Source of the DNA: FEB-7 sp963698265
Lineage (GTDB): Bacteria; Pseudomonadota; Gammaproteobacteria; Burkholderiales; Usitatibacteraceae
Assembly (NCBI GenBank): GCA_963698265.1
Contig: CAVOQC010000004.1
Coordinates: forward strand, 186,001 to 250,000
Reading direction: 5' to 3'
DNA: 64,000 bases
Below are positions 6,942-15,516 of the stretch, one piece after another; the first letter of the stretch is position 1; the number at the start of each line of letters is the position of its first letter. The notes below the pieces were generated by a model that saw nothing but the letters and a program-made list of their open reading frames with translations, ran no database searches and had not been told where the DNA came from. A program made the translations under genes and the position numbers.

Positions 6942-8150
6942 ATGGCCCTGGTGAATCCCCACGGCGGCGCGGCACTGCGCCCGCTGGCGCTCGCAGGCGA
7001 CGCGGCGGCGGCCGAAAGGGCCCGCGCGCAGCATTTCACGAAGCTCACCGTGAGTTCGCGCGAGAAGGGCGACCTCATCATGCTCGGGATCGGCGGTTTC
7101 ACGCCGCTCGAGGGCTTCATGACCCACGCCGACTGGCAGGGCGTCTGCGATGGCATGCGGACCGCCTCGGGGCTCTTCTGGCCCATCCCGATCACCCTCT
7201 CCGCCACGGCAGACCAGGCTTCGGCCGTCGCCGTGGGCCGCGAGGTGGCGCTCCTGGACCCGGACGACGGCTCGCTCCTCGCGACGATGCTCGTCACCGA
7301 GAAGTACGCCATCGACAAGGCGCACGAGTGCGCGAGCGTCTTTCGCACCACGGACGCGGAGCACCCCGGCGTGCAGATGGTGATGAGCCAGGGCGAGGTG
7401 AATCTCGCCGGCCCCGTGAAGGTGGTCTCCGACGGCGGCTTCAAGGCGAAGTACGGCGCACTCTTCATGACGCCCGCGGAAACGCGCGCCGAGTTCGGGC
7501 GGCTGGGGTGGTCGAAGGTCGCCGCCTTCCAGACGCGAAACCCCATGCACCGCTCCCACGAGTACCTCGCCAAGGTCGCGATCGAAGTGTGCGACGGCGT
7601 GCTCATCCACTCGCTCCTGGGCAACTTGAAGCCCGGCGACATCCCGGCGGACGTGCGCACCCAGGCCATCGCGGTCCTCACCGAGAAGTACTTCGTCGGC
7701 AAGTCCGTGGTGCAGGCGGGCTATCCCCTCGACATGCGCTACGCGGGCCCGAGGGAAGCGCTCCTGCACGCGCTCTTCCGGCAGAACTACGGCTGCTCGC
7801 ACCAGATCGTCGGGCGCGACCACGCCGGCGTGGGGAGCTACTACGGTCCCTTCGACGCGCACCACATCTTCGACGAGATCCCCCGCGGCGCGCTGGAGAC
7901 CGAGGCGCTCAAGATCGACTGGACCTTCTGGTGCTACCAGTGCGGGGGGATGGCCTCCGCGCGCACCTGCCCGCACGGCGACGGCGACCGACTGCTGGTG
8001 TCGGGAACGAAGCTGCGCAAATGGCTCTCGGAGGGCGCGGAGGTTCCGGCGGAGTTCAGCCGCCCCGAAGTGCTCGAGATCCTGCGCGCGTACTACGCGG
8101 GGCTCACGGAGAAGGTCGAAGTGAAGCTCACGGGACATTCCGCCCGCTAG
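6942..8150 (+). CDS. sat: Sulfate adenylyltransferase (ATP sulfurylase)
   Basis: The 402-residue protein is the monofunctional ATP sulfurylase typical of dissimilatory sulfur metabolism. It shows the nucleotide-binding motif QTRNPMHRSHE (residues 197-207, HxxH at 203-206) and GRDHAGVG (291-298). A probable zinc site is formed by Cys331, Cys334, Cys343 and His345 in the stretch WCYQCGGMASARTCPH. In sulfur oxidizers the enzyme runs in the direction APS plus pyrophosphate to sulfate plus ATP. A strong ribosome site (AGGAGG) precedes the ATG. No APS reductase (aprAB) is in the window, so its partner must lie elsewhere. It is not fused to APS kinase. Confidence 0.95.
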   Translation: MALVNPHGGAALRPLALAGDAAAAERARAQHFTKLTVSSREKGDLIMLGIGGFTPLEGFMTHADWQGVCDGMRTASGLFWPIPITLSATADQASAVAVGREVALLDPDDGSLLATMLVTEKYAIDKAHECASVFRTTDAEHPGVQMVMSQGEVNLAGPVKVVSDGGFKAKYGALFMTPAETRAEFGRLGWSKVAAFQTRNPMHRSHEYLAKVAIEVCDGVLIHSLLGNLKPGDIPADVRTQAIAVLTEKYFVGKSVVQAGYPLDMRYAGPREALLHALFRQNYGCSHQIVGRDHAGVGSYYGPFDAHHIFDEIPRGALETEALKIDWTFWCYQCGGMASARTCPHGDGDRLLVSGTKLRKWLSEGAEVPAEFSRPEVLEILRAYYAGLTEKVEVKLTGHSAR

Positions 8151-8231
8151 GCACGCCCGGATGCGGGATTGCGCGCAACAGCCGCGGAAGGGCCTGCGAT
8201 GCTCCCGGAGTGCGCGCGCGCCATGCAGCCG

Positions 8232-8864
8232 CTACCAGCGCACCTCGAGCCGATCGCCGGTGACGCGGTGCTCGAGCCGGTTGAGCGGGCTCGTGCCCTT
8301 GGCGATGCATTCGCCGGTCTCGAGATCGAAGGCCCATTCGTGCTTGGGGCAGGTGAGGGTGCGCCCCTGGATCGCGAGCTCGGGGATGTTGGTCACCTGG
8401 TGCGGGCAACGGCTGTCGTAGACGCGGACCTGCGCGGGCGTGCGCAGGATGAAGAGGCCGCGGTCCCCCGATTCGATGCGCTTCACGCCGTCCGCGGGCA
8501 GGTCGGCGAGCGCGGCCACGTCATGCCACTTCGCGACCGTCTTTCCGCCGAGATTCGCCGGGTCGAAGCCGGGGATCTTCATCTCCAGGACGATGTCTAT
8601 CGCCCAGATGATCTTCGCCAGCCCGAGCGCGGGAAAGGCCATGAGCAGCGCGTCGAGGACTTCGTCGGGGGTCGCGCCCTCCCGCAGCGCGCGCCCGAGG
8701 TACTGCTTGAAGCCATTCCGGGTCTGCGAATGGACCTTGGTGATGACGGAGATGAGGTTGCGGGTCTTGGGATCGAGGTGGCGACCCGCCTCCTTCAGGA
8801 AGGCGAGGTACGGCCCGATCGCATCGGGTCGCGCTTTGACGAGGTAGTTCAGGGCGTCGCTCAT
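8232..8864 (-). CDS. Fusion of a carboxymuconolactone-decarboxylase-like domain and a Rieske ferredoxin domain
   Basis: The 210-residue protein has two parts. Residues 1-100 are helical and resemble the AhpD/carboxymuconolactone decarboxylase fold, but the CxxC pair used by AhpD for peroxidase chemistry is absent. Residues about 108-210 form a Rieske domain with the ligand pairs Cys153/His155 (CPH) and Cys172/His175 (CPKH), 16 residues apart, which bind a [2Fe-2S] cluster. ATG at 8864 begins the CMD-like domain; the frame remains open further upstream without a recognisable domain. It is convergent with sat and transcribed alone. The combination suggests a small redox protein acting on an unknown substrate; I do not know a named function. 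Confidence 0.8.
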   Translation of the reverse strand: MSDALNYLVKARPDAIGPYLAFLKEAGRHLDPKTRNLISVITKVHSQTRNGFKQYLGRALREGATPDEVLDALLMAFPALGLAKIIWAIDIVLEMKIPGFDPANLGGKTVAKWHDVAALADLPADGVKRIESGDRGLFILRTPAQVRVYDSRCPHQVTNIPELAIQGRTLTCPKHEWAFDLETGECIAKGTSPLNRLEHRVTGDRLEVRW

Positions 8865-8958
8865 GGTCGTGTTCGCGGCAGTTCCGGTGGGGGGTTGGCG
8901 AATAGTGGCGTATGCAGAGCATGATAATGGGCAACGCGTGCACGCAGGGAGGCGGTCC

Positions 8959-9450
8959 ATGGAATTGCGAAACGGCCTGTATGCCTTCGCCACGGCGATC
9001 CTGGCGGGATGTGCGGTCCTGGGCCTCGAGCCGGGCGTGTCTCCGGAGGGGAAGGTGCGCGAGGTGCTCGGGGAGCCGGCCATGGCCTTCGAGGGGAGCG
9101 ACGGATCCCGCCAGCTCGTCTTCCCGCACGGCCCGGCGGGCACCGAAACCACGATGGCGTTCATCGCACCCGACGGGCGCCTGGCGCGCCTCGAGCAGGC
9201 CCTGACCGAGGACCGCTTTCGCCGCATCTCCGCGGGCAGGACCTCGCGCTCGGAAGTCGAGCGCCTGATCGGCCCGCCGTGGCGCACGATCGATTTCCCG
9301 AACAAGCGGCAGGTGGCCTGGGACTACCGGTTCCGGGACGCCTGGGGATACCTGGCCGAATTCTCCGTGATGCTCGACGAACGGGGCATCGTGGCCGAAA
9401 CCGTCACCCAGCGGCTGGAGCGGGAGCTGCCGGAGGCGACCACCCGGTAA
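8959..9450 (+). CDS. Outer membrane lipoprotein, SmpA/OmlA (BamE)-like
   Basis: The 163-residue product starts with a short signal peptide ending in a lipobox LAGC (Cys18), so it is expected to be lipidated and envelope-located. The C-terminal half (about 95-150) contains SRSEVERLIGPPWRT and a following WDYRF segment that resemble the SmpA/OmlA fold of BamE-type lipoproteins. ATG at 8959 was selected because it gives the lipoprotein signal; an upstream start at 8863 would bury it. It lies between two minus-strand genes and is probably transcribed alone. The exact role is unknown; BamE itself is usually encoded elsewhere, so this is probably a paralogue. Confidence 0.7.
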   Translation: MELRNGLYAFATAILAGCAVLGLEPGVSPEGKVREVLGEPAMAFEGSDGSRQLVFPHGPAGTETTMAFIAPDGRLARLEQALTEDRFRRISAGRTSRSEVERLIGPPWRTIDFPNKRQVAWDYRFRDAWGYLAEFSVMLDERGIVAETVTQRLERELPEATTR

Positions 9451-9475
9451 GGCATGGCGCTGCCGCGGCGAGCGA

Positions 9476-10918
9476 TCAGATGATGCGGGAGTAGGCCACG
9501 CGGGCCTTGTCCTCGGTCCGCAGGTAGCGGTCGAAGACCGCGCCGATGGCGCGCACGAAGAATCGGCCCTTCGGCGTCACCGCGACCCAGCCCGGCCTGC
9601 GCTCGACGAGGCCCAGGTCCTCGAACTCCGCGAGTGCGGCGAGTTCCCAGGCGAAGTAATCGTCGAACTTCACCCCGTGAGCCGCCTCGATGGAGGCGAA
9701 GGAGACGCTGAACTGGCACATCAGCGCGATGATGATCTCGCGGCGCAGCATGTCGTCGGCGGAAAGCTCGAGGCCGCGGATGACCGGGAGCTTTCCCTGG
9801 TCCAGGGTCTCGTAGTAGGCGGGCAGGTCCTTCGCGTTCTGGCTGTAGGTCGGGCCCACCTTGCCGATGGCGGAGACGCCGAAGGACAGCATGTCGCCGT
9901 CGGGGCCGACGGTGTAGCCCTGGAAGTTGCGCGTGAGCGTGCCGTTTCGCTGCGCGCGTGCGAGCTCGTCGTCGGGCAGGGCGAAGTGGTCCATGCCGAT
10001 GTAGATGTAGCCGGCGCGGTTGAAGAGGTCGATCGCGCGCGCGAGGATGGAGAGCTTCTCGGCGGCGCTGGGAAGATCCGCGTCGAGGATGCGCCGCTGC
10101 GGCTTGAATCGCTGGGGCAGGTGCGCGTAGCTGTAGAGCGCGATGCGGTCCGGCCGGAGCTCCAGCACGCGCTCGACGGTGTCGGCGAAGCTCGAGACGC
10201 TCTGCTTGGGCAGGCCGTAGATCAGGTCGACGTTGAGCGACCTGAATCCGTTCGCGCGCGAGGCCGCCACGACGTCTCGCGTCATCTCGTAGGGTTGGAT
10301 GCGGTTCACCGCGCGCTGCACCGCGGGGTCGAAATCCTGCACGCCGAAGCTCGCGCGGTTGAATCCCAGGTCGGCCAGCACGCGGATGGTCTCCGGCGAG
10401 CACGAGCGCGGATCGATTTCGATGGCGTATTCGCCGTCGGGGGAGAAGTCGAAGTTCGTGCGCAGGAGATCCCACACCTGGCGCAGTTCCTCGTCGGCGA
10501 GGAAGGTGGGCGTACCGCCCCCCCAGTGCATCTGCCGGACGCGGCGCGAGTCGCCGGCGAGTGCCGCCTGCATCCCGATCTCCATGCCGAGGTAGTGCAG
10601 GTAGCGGGCGGCCCGGGACTTGTCGCGCGTGACCACCTTGTTGCATCCGCAGTAGAAGCAGATCGTGTTGCAGAAGGGCAGGTGGACGTAGAGCGAGAGG
10701 GGCTCGCGGCCCCCGCCCAGGTGGCGGGTGCGCATGGCCTGCTCGAAGGACGGCGCGCCGAAGGACTCGACGAAACGGTCCGCCGTCGGATAGCTGGTGT
10801 AGCGGGGCCCGAGCTTGTCGAAGCGCTGCACCAGGTCCAGGTCGATCTGGGCCGGGAGCGTCTGCGGGGGCGGCGCGGTGGCGGTGTCGGGGTTCTCGAC
10901 CGTGAGCATGGATCGCAT
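9476..10918 (-). CDS. hemN: Oxygen-independent coproporphyrinogen III oxidase
   Basis: The 480-residue protein is a radical SAM enzyme with the cluster motif CNTICFYCGC (Cys83, Cys87, Cys90, plus Cys92 characteristic of HemN) and the typical GGGTPTFL segment. It converts coproporphyrinogen III to protoporphyrinogen IX without oxygen, supplying heme under anaerobic or micro-oxic growth. It is divergent from the FNR-family gene, with an FNR-type box between them, and lies near the heme-rich cbb3 oxidase locus, so co-regulation by oxygen level is likely. ATG at 10918 was used; a second in-frame ATG follows three codons later and could be the true start. Confidence 0.95.
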   Translation of the reverse strand: MRSMLTVENPDTATAPPPQTLPAQIDLDLVQRFDKLGPRYTSYPTADRFVESFGAPSFEQAMRTRHLGGGREPLSLYVHLPFCNTICFYCGCNKVVTRDKSRAARYLHYLGMEIGMQAALAGDSRRVRQMHWGGGTPTFLADEELRQVWDLLRTNFDFSPDGEYAIEIDPRSCSPETIRVLADLGFNRASFGVQDFDPAVQRAVNRIQPYEMTRDVVAASRANGFRSLNVDLIYGLPKQSVSSFADTVERVLELRPDRIALYSYAHLPQRFKPQRRILDADLPSAAEKLSILARAIDLFNRAGYIYIGMDHFALPDDELARAQRNGTLTRNFQGYTVGPDGDMLSFGVSAIGKVGPTYSQNAKDLPAYYETLDQGKLPVIRGLELSADDMLRREIIIALMCQFSVSFASIEAAHGVKFDDYFAWELAALAEFEDLGLVERRPGWVAVTPKGRFFVRAIGAVFDRYLRTEDKARVAYSRII

Positions 10919-10943
10919 CTTGCGTCAATGGTATGCATGGTCC

Positions 10944-10957
10944 TTGACGCCGATCAA
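10944..10957. promoter_or_regulatory. FNR-type box between hemN and fnr
   Basis: TTGAC-GCCG-ATCAA matches the FNR consensus TTGAT-N4-ATCAA with a single difference. It lies 26 bp before the hemN start on one side and 41 bp before the fnr start on the other. A candidate -10 (TACAAT, 10984-10989) on the fnr side lies about 36 bp from the box centre, a little longer than the 31 bp of ideal class II sites, so activation or autoregulation is uncertain. Confidence 0.75.
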
Positions 10958-10998
10958 GGGTCGCCGGGCGCTTTCCTGCCGTCTACAATTGGGGCGTC

Positions 10999-11739
10999 AT
11001 GACAGAACCCGCCCTTGCCACGGCCACGCGGCTGCGCACCGCCTGCTCGCAGTGCACCCTGCGCGAGCTCTGCCTGCCGGTCGGCCTGAGCGCGGAAGAG
11101 CTCCAGAGCCTCGACAACCTCGTGTCCACGCGGCGCAAGGTGCGGCGCGGCGACAGCCTGTTCTACGGCGGCGAGCCCTTCACGGCCCTCTACGCCGTGC
11201 GCTACGGGTTCTTCAAGAGCACCCTCACCAGCGGCGACGGCCGCGAGCAGGTGACCGGCTTCTACATGGCCGGGGAACTCCTGGGGATGGACGGCATCGG
11301 CGGGGATCGCCATACCTGCACGCTGTCGGCCCTGGAGGACAGCGAAGTGTGCGTGATGCCCTTCGCCCGCGTGGAGGATCTGTCGCGGACGTTCGAGCCG
11401 CTCCAGCGCCATTTCCACAAGGTGCTCTCGCGCGAGATCGTGCGCGACCAGGGCGTGATGATGCTGCTCGGGTCGATGCGTGCCGAGGAGCGTCTCGCGG
11501 CGTTCCTGGTGAATCTCTCGCAGCGGCTCACGACGCGCGGATTCTCGGCATCCGAGTTCGTGCTGCGCATGACGCGCGACGAGATCGGCAGCTACCTCGG
11601 CATGAAGCTGGAGACCGTGAGCCGCCTGTTCTCCCGCTTCCAGGAAGACGGCCTGATCGAGGTCCACCAGAAGCACGTGCGGATCATCGAGATCGACGGC
11701 CTGAAGCGCGTGATGGCCCAGGCCCAGAGCGGTTCCTGA
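10999..11739 (+). CDS. fnr: FNR/ANR-family oxygen-responsive transcription regulator
   Basis: The 246-residue regulator carries the four cysteines of oxygen-sensing FNR: Cys16, Cys19 and Cys25 (CSQCTLRELC) and Cys118 (SEVCVMPF, aligned with Cys122 of E. coli FNR). A cyclic-nucleotide-binding-type sensor domain is followed by a dimer helix and a C-terminal helix-turn-helix with the recognition segment MKLETVSRLFSRFQ, where E and SR match residues that read TTGAT half sites. It therefore likely holds an oxygen-labile [4Fe-4S] cluster and activates genes under low oxygen. Three FNR-type boxes within this window (hemN/fnr, usp, ccoN) are plausible targets. It could equally be called anr or btr. 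Confidence 0.94.
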   Translation: MTEPALATATRLRTACSQCTLRELCLPVGLSAEELQSLDNLVSTRRKVRRGDSLFYGGEPFTALYAVRYGFFKSTLTSGDGREQVTGFYMAGELLGMDGIGGDRHTCTLSALEDSEVCVMPFARVEDLSRTFEPLQRHFHKVLSREIVRDQGVMMLLGSMRAEERLAAFLVNLSQRLTTRGFSASEFVLRMTRDEIGSYLGMKLETVSRLFSRFQEDGLIEVHQKHVRIIEIDGLKRVMAQAQSGS

Positions 11740-11788
11740 ACGCCTCCACGGCCTCTGCGCATCGCCCGGAAGGGACGCCAATTACCCC

Positions 11789-11829
11789 TTGATCCCGGTC
11801 AAGCATTGCAGGGGGGGCGGGCGTAGCAT
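11789..11829 (+). promoter_or_regulatory. FNR-dependent class II promoter of the usp operon
   Basis: An FNR-type box TTGAT-CCCG-GTCAA occupies 11789-11802. A -10 element TAGCAT lies at 11824-11829, with its centre 31 bp from the box centre, which places the box near position -41.5 as in class II FNR promoters. The ATG of the usp gene follows at 11872 after an AGAGGAGA ribosome site. Confidence 0.75.
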
Positions 11830-11871
11830 GGATTGAGAGAAGTGACCCTTTCCCCCCAGAGGAGACCAGCC

Positions 11872-12315
11872 ATGTTCAGACGAATCCTCTGCGCCACCGA
11901 CGGATCGAAGCGCTCGGCGAACGCAGTCAAGACGGCCGCCGCTCTCGCGCACGGCTCCGGAGCCTTGCTCACCCTGGTTCACGTGACGCCGGACTATCGC
12001 ACGCCGTACTACCCCGACGGCGTCATGATCGACTGGCCGTCGGAGAAGGACTACAAGCGCGACTGCAAGGCGGCCGCGGACAAGGTGTTCGCGAAGGACA
12101 TCGCCCTCGCGCTGAAGGAAGGCGCCGAGGCGGAATCGCTGCACGCCTTCGGCGATTCTCCGGCCGACGAGATCCTGGCCGCGGCCAAGAAGGCGAAGGC
12201 GGACCTGATCGTGATGGCCTCCCACGGGCGCAAGGGATTCGAGGCCCTGCTCCTGGGCAGCGAGACGCAGAAGGTGCTCGCGCGGACCGCGGTGCCGGTG
12301 CTCGTGGTGCGTTGA
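11872..12315 (+). CDS. Universal stress protein, UspA family
   Basis: This 147-residue single-domain protein starts with the family's first strand FRRILCATDGSK and ends with the nucleotide-binding motif SHGRKGFEALLLGS followed by the last strand TAVPVLVVR. Members with this motif bind ATP and promote survival during stress or anaerobic energy limitation. ATG at 11872 was chosen over an upstream ATA/ATG-like opening at 11833 because it has a good ribosome site and fits the family start. The gene overlaps the next one (TGATG), and an FNR-type class II promoter lies in front, so anaerobic induction is expected. Confidence 0.92.
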   Translation: MFRRILCATDGSKRSANAVKTAAALAHGSGALLTLVHVTPDYRTPYYPDGVMIDWPSEKDYKRDCKAAADKVFAKDIALALKEGAEAESLHAFGDSPADEILAAAKKAKADLIVMASHGRKGFEALLLGSETQKVLARTAVPVLVVR

Positions 12316-12722
12316 TGGCCGACCGTCCCGGCATGAACGGCCTGGACGCCCGCCAGCTTGCCCGACTGTGCGCCGAACTGGCACGGCTCAAGCGCGAGGC
12401 GCTCGCCGGCGTGCGCCGTGCCGCCGGTGAAATGAGCGGCGAGGATGCGGAGCTGTTCCGCGACTTGGGCCTCACGGGTGACGGCGCCGTCGCCGAAGCG
12501 GAGTTCGAGCGCGACGTGGCCGGCGCCGGCCAGGTTCGCGCCGCGCTCATCGCCCTCGTGGCCGCGGAAGCCCGCGTCGCGAAGGGCGAGTACGGCCTGT
12601 GCGAGGACTGCGGCGAACCCATCGGCTTGCCGCGACTGGATGCCCAGCCCGCCGCTTCGCGATGCGTCCGTTGCCAGGAACGCGCGGAGAAACAGGAAGG
12701 CCCCGCCCACTTTTCCGGATAG
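12315..12722 (+). CDS. DksA/TraR-type C4 zinc-finger protein
   Basis: The 135-residue protein has an N-terminal helical region and a C-terminal four-cysteine zinc finger formed by Cys96, Cys99 (CEDCGEPI), Cys117 and Cys120 (CVRCQE). DksA/TraR proteins bind RNA polymerase through its secondary channel and change initiation, or act as small zinc proteins of unknown target. The coiled-coil tip acidic residues of true DksA are not obvious, so it is a paralogue rather than DksA itself. It overlaps the usp stop by one base and precedes the acyl-CoA synthetase gene by 9 bp, forming a three-gene FNR-linked operon. Confidence 0.85.
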   Translation: MADRPGMNGLDARQLARLCAELARLKREALAGVRRAAGEMSGEDAELFRDLGLTGDGAVAEAEFERDVAGAGQVRAALIALVAAEARVAKGEYGLCEDCGEPIGLPRLDAQPAASRCVRCQERAEKQEGPAHFSG

Positions 12723-12731
12723 GCTGCCACC

Positions 12732-15500
12732 ATGAACATCAAGCTGAGGAATCGACTCGCTGCGAATCGATTCCGGATTCCCGACGCTGCGGCCGTGCCC
12801 GCCGCGCCGGGGATCTCGAAACTGATCCATCCGCTCCACCCGCTGCTGTCGCCGGCTTCGGTCGCGCTGGTCGGTGCGAGCGAGCGGCCGGGCTCCCTGG
12901 GCCAGGTGGTTCTCGCCAACCTGCGGCAGGGCGGGTTCGTCGGGCCCATTCACCTCGTCAATCCCAAGCATGCCGAGCTGGGTGGGACGCCGTGCTACCC
13001 CTCGCTCGAGAAACTTCCCCAGCCGGTCGACTTGGCGATCGTGACCGCACCCGCCGTGGCCATCCCGGAGATCATCGCCCAGGCCGGCAGGGCCGGAGTG
13101 CCGGCGGCCATAGTGCTCTCGGCGGGATTCGGCGAAACCGGCGCGGAGGGCAAGGCGCTGGAAGCGCGCGTCCTGGCCGTGGCCCGAGAAGCCGACGTCC
13201 GCATGCTCGGCCCGAACTGCGTCGGGATGCTGCGCCCGTCCATCGGGTTGAACGCCTCATTCGCCCGCACCGCATGCGAGGCGGGCAGCATCGCGCTCGT
13301 GTCCCAGTCCGGGGCCATCTGCACCGCGCTCGTCGACTGGGCCGCCAGCGCCAGGGTCGGGCTCTCCAGCGTCGTCTCGCTCGGTGCCGCGGTCGACGTC
13401 GACTTCGGCGACGTGCTCGACTACCTCCTCTTCGATCCCAAGACCGAGAGCGTCCTGCTCTACGTCGAGGGCGTGCACAACGGCCGCACCTTCATCAGCA
13501 GCCTGCGCGCCATCGCGCGGGCCAAGCCGGTCATCGTCCTCAAGGTCGGGCGCTATGCCTCCGGCTCCCAGGCGGCGCGCTCGCACACGGGAGCGCTGGT
13601 GGGCAACGACGCGGTGTTCGACGCGGTGCTCGAGCGCTGCGGGGTGGTGCGCGTGCACAGCGCGCAGGATCTCTTCGCGGCGGCGCGCGCCCTGTCGTCA
13701 CGCCGCAAGCCCCACGGCGACCGGCTCGCGATCGTGACGAACGGCGGCGGCCCCGGTGTCCTCGCGGCCGATGCCGTGAGCTCCGAGGATCTCCAGCTCG
13801 CCAAGCTCGCGCCGGAGACGATCGAGAAGCTGAACGCGGTGCTTCCCCGGCACTGGTCCCACGGAAATCCCGTCGACGTGATCGGGGACGCCGACGGCAA
13901 TCGCTTCGGCAGCGCGGCGGCGATCGTGGCCGCCGATCCGAACGTGGACGCGGTGCTCACCGTGTTCTGCCCCACGGGAATAGCCAGCGCGGAGTCCGTG
14001 GCCGACGGCATTCTTCCCGTGTCGAAGGACTGCGCCAAGCCGTTCCTCACCGCGTGGCTGGGCGAGAGCGGCGTGGTGGACACGCGCCATCGCGTGGAGG
14101 CGGCGGGCGTGCCCGCCTACCGTTCGGGGGAGGTCGCGGTGCAGGCGTTCGCCGCGCTCGCCTCCCACGTGAAGAACCAGCGGCTGCTCCTAGAGGCGCC
14201 GGCGCCGAGATCCGCCGCGGCCGAGTACGGCATCCCCCGGGCCGAGAGGATACTCAAGGCCGCCATCGACGAGGGACGAACGCTGCTGAACGAGGTGGAG
14301 GCCAAGGGCCTGCTTTCCGCCTTCGGTGTGCCGGTCCCGCCGTACGCGGTGGCGGAGACCCGCGAAGCGGCCGTGACCGCCGCGGAGACGATCGGCTACC
14401 CCGTGGTGCTGAAGATCCTCTCCCAGGACGTCTCCCACAAGTCGGACGTGAACGGCGTGCGGCTCAATGTGCGCGACGCCGAGGCCGTCGGCAACCAGTT
14501 CGACGACATCATCGACACGGTGAAGCGCATGCGCCCCGACGCGCGCGTGGCCGGCGTGCTCGTACAGTCCATGGTCGAGCGCCGCCACGGCCGCGAGCTC
14601 ATGATCGGAGTGATGACCGACCCGGCCTTCGGGCCGGCCATCAGCTTTGGTTCCGGGGGCGTGGCGGTCGAGTTGCTGCGGGACAATGCCGTGGGGCTGC
14701 CGCCGCTCAACGTGCGGCTCGCGGGCGCGCTCATCGATCGCACCCGGGCCGCGAAGCTGCTGGGCGCCTACCGCAACGTGCCCGCGGCCAATCGGGAGGC
14801 GCTGATAGACGTGCTGCTGCGCGTCTCGGACCTCGTCTGCTCGCTGCCCTGGGTGGCGGAGATGGACATCAACCCGCTGTTGCTCGACCCCACGGGCGCG
14901 ATCGCGCTCGACGCGAGGGTGGTGGTCGACCCGAGCCACCGCCGGCTGGACAGCCGCTTCTCGCACCTGGCGATCCACCCCTATCCGGCCGCCCTCGAGG
15001 CGCTGGAGCGCCTGCGCGACGGAACGGAGGTGACGATCCGCCCGATCCGCCCCGAGGACGCGCAGATGGAGACGGCGTTCATCACCGAGCTGTCGGAGGA
15101 GTCGCGCTACATGCGCTTCCTCTCGATCGTGCGCCACGTGACGCCGGAAATGGTCGCGCGCTTCACGCAGATCGACTACGACCGCGAGATGGCGCTCATC
15201 GCCACGAGCCAGGAAGCCAAGGGCGAGTCGATCATCGGGGTCGCCCGTTACGTGCGCGATCCCAACCCCGCCAGCGCCGAGTTCGCCATCGTCATCGCCG
15301 ACCGCGCCCAGAGGAAGGGGCTCGCCTCGAAGCTCATGGGCCGCCTCATGGCGCATGCGCGCTTCGCCGGCATCGAAAGGCTTCGCGGGCTCGTGCTCTC
15401 CACCAACGAATCGATGCTGGAGTTGATGGACCGGCTCGGCTTCGAGGCGTTTCCCGTGCCCGACGACCCGGGTCTCGTCGACGTGGTGAAGTCCCTCTAG
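12732..15500 (+). CDS. ADP-forming acyl-CoA synthetase fused to GNAT acetyltransferase (Pat-like protein acyltransferase)
   Basis: The 922-residue protein has, in order, a CoA-binding Rossmann domain (about 38-130), a succinyl-CoA-ligase-like flavodoxin domain with the phosphohistidine candidate His285 in RSHTGALVG, an ATP-grasp domain (about 510-730) and a GNAT domain (about 765-915). This architecture is that of Pat/YfiQ-type lysine acetyltransferases and of acyl-CoA synthetases, in which the synthetase part often serves as a sensor. Because His285 is present, synthetase activity cannot be excluded. It likely acetylates metabolic enzymes such as acyl-CoA synthetase in response to acetyl-CoA. 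Position after usp and the dksA-like gene under an FNR-type promoter suggests use under low oxygen. Confidence 0.9.
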   Translation: MNIKLRNRLAANRFRIPDAAAVPAAPGISKLIHPLHPLLSPASVALVGASERPGSLGQVVLANLRQGGFVGPIHLVNPKHAELGGTPCYPSLEKLPQPVDLAIVTAPAVAIPEIIAQAGRAGVPAAIVLSAGFGETGAEGKALEARVLAVAREADVRMLGPNCVGMLRPSIGLNASFARTACEAGSIALVSQSGAICTALVDWAASARVGLSSVVSLGAAVDVDFGDVLDYLLFDPKTESVLLYVEGVHNGRTFISSLRAIARAKPVIVLKVGRYASGSQAARSHTGALVGNDAVFDAVLERCGVVRVHSAQDLFAAARALSSRRKPHGDRLAIVTNGGGPGVLAADAVSSEDLQLAKLAPETIEKLNAVLPRHWSHGNPVDVIGDADGNRFGSAAAIVAADPNVDAVLTVFCPTGIASAESVADGILPVSKDCAKPFLTAWLGESGVVDTRHRVEAAGVPAYRSGEVAVQAFAALASHVKNQRLLLEAPAPRSAAAEYGIPRAERILKAAIDEGRTLLNEVEAKGLLSAFGVPVPPYAVAETREAAVTAAETIGYPVVLKILSQDVSHKSDVNGVRLNVRDAEAVGNQFDDIIDTVKRMRPDARVAGVLVQSMVERRHGRELMIGVMTDPAFGPAISFGSGGVAVELLRDNAVGLPPLNVRLAGALIDRTRAAKLLGAYRNVPAANREALIDVLLRVSDLVCSLPWVAEMDINPLLLDPTGAIALDARVVVDPSHRRLDSRFSHLAIHPYPAALEALERLRDGTEVTIRPIRPEDAQMETAFITELSEESRYMRFLSIVRHVTPEMVARFTQIDYDREMALIATSQEAKGESIIGVARYVRDPNPASAEFAIVIADRAQRKGLASKLMGRLMAHARFAGIERLRGLVLSTNESMLELMDRLGFEAFPVPDDPGLVDVVKSL

Positions 15501-15516
15501 CGTCGCGCGGGCCGCC

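Noticed and set aside
5121..8138. A 1005-codon open frame on the minus strand opposite soeB-soeC-sat
   Set aside because: It is an antisense shadow of high-G+C coding DNA; its product is rich in Arg, His and Ala without domain features, and the plus-strand genes carry clear motifs.
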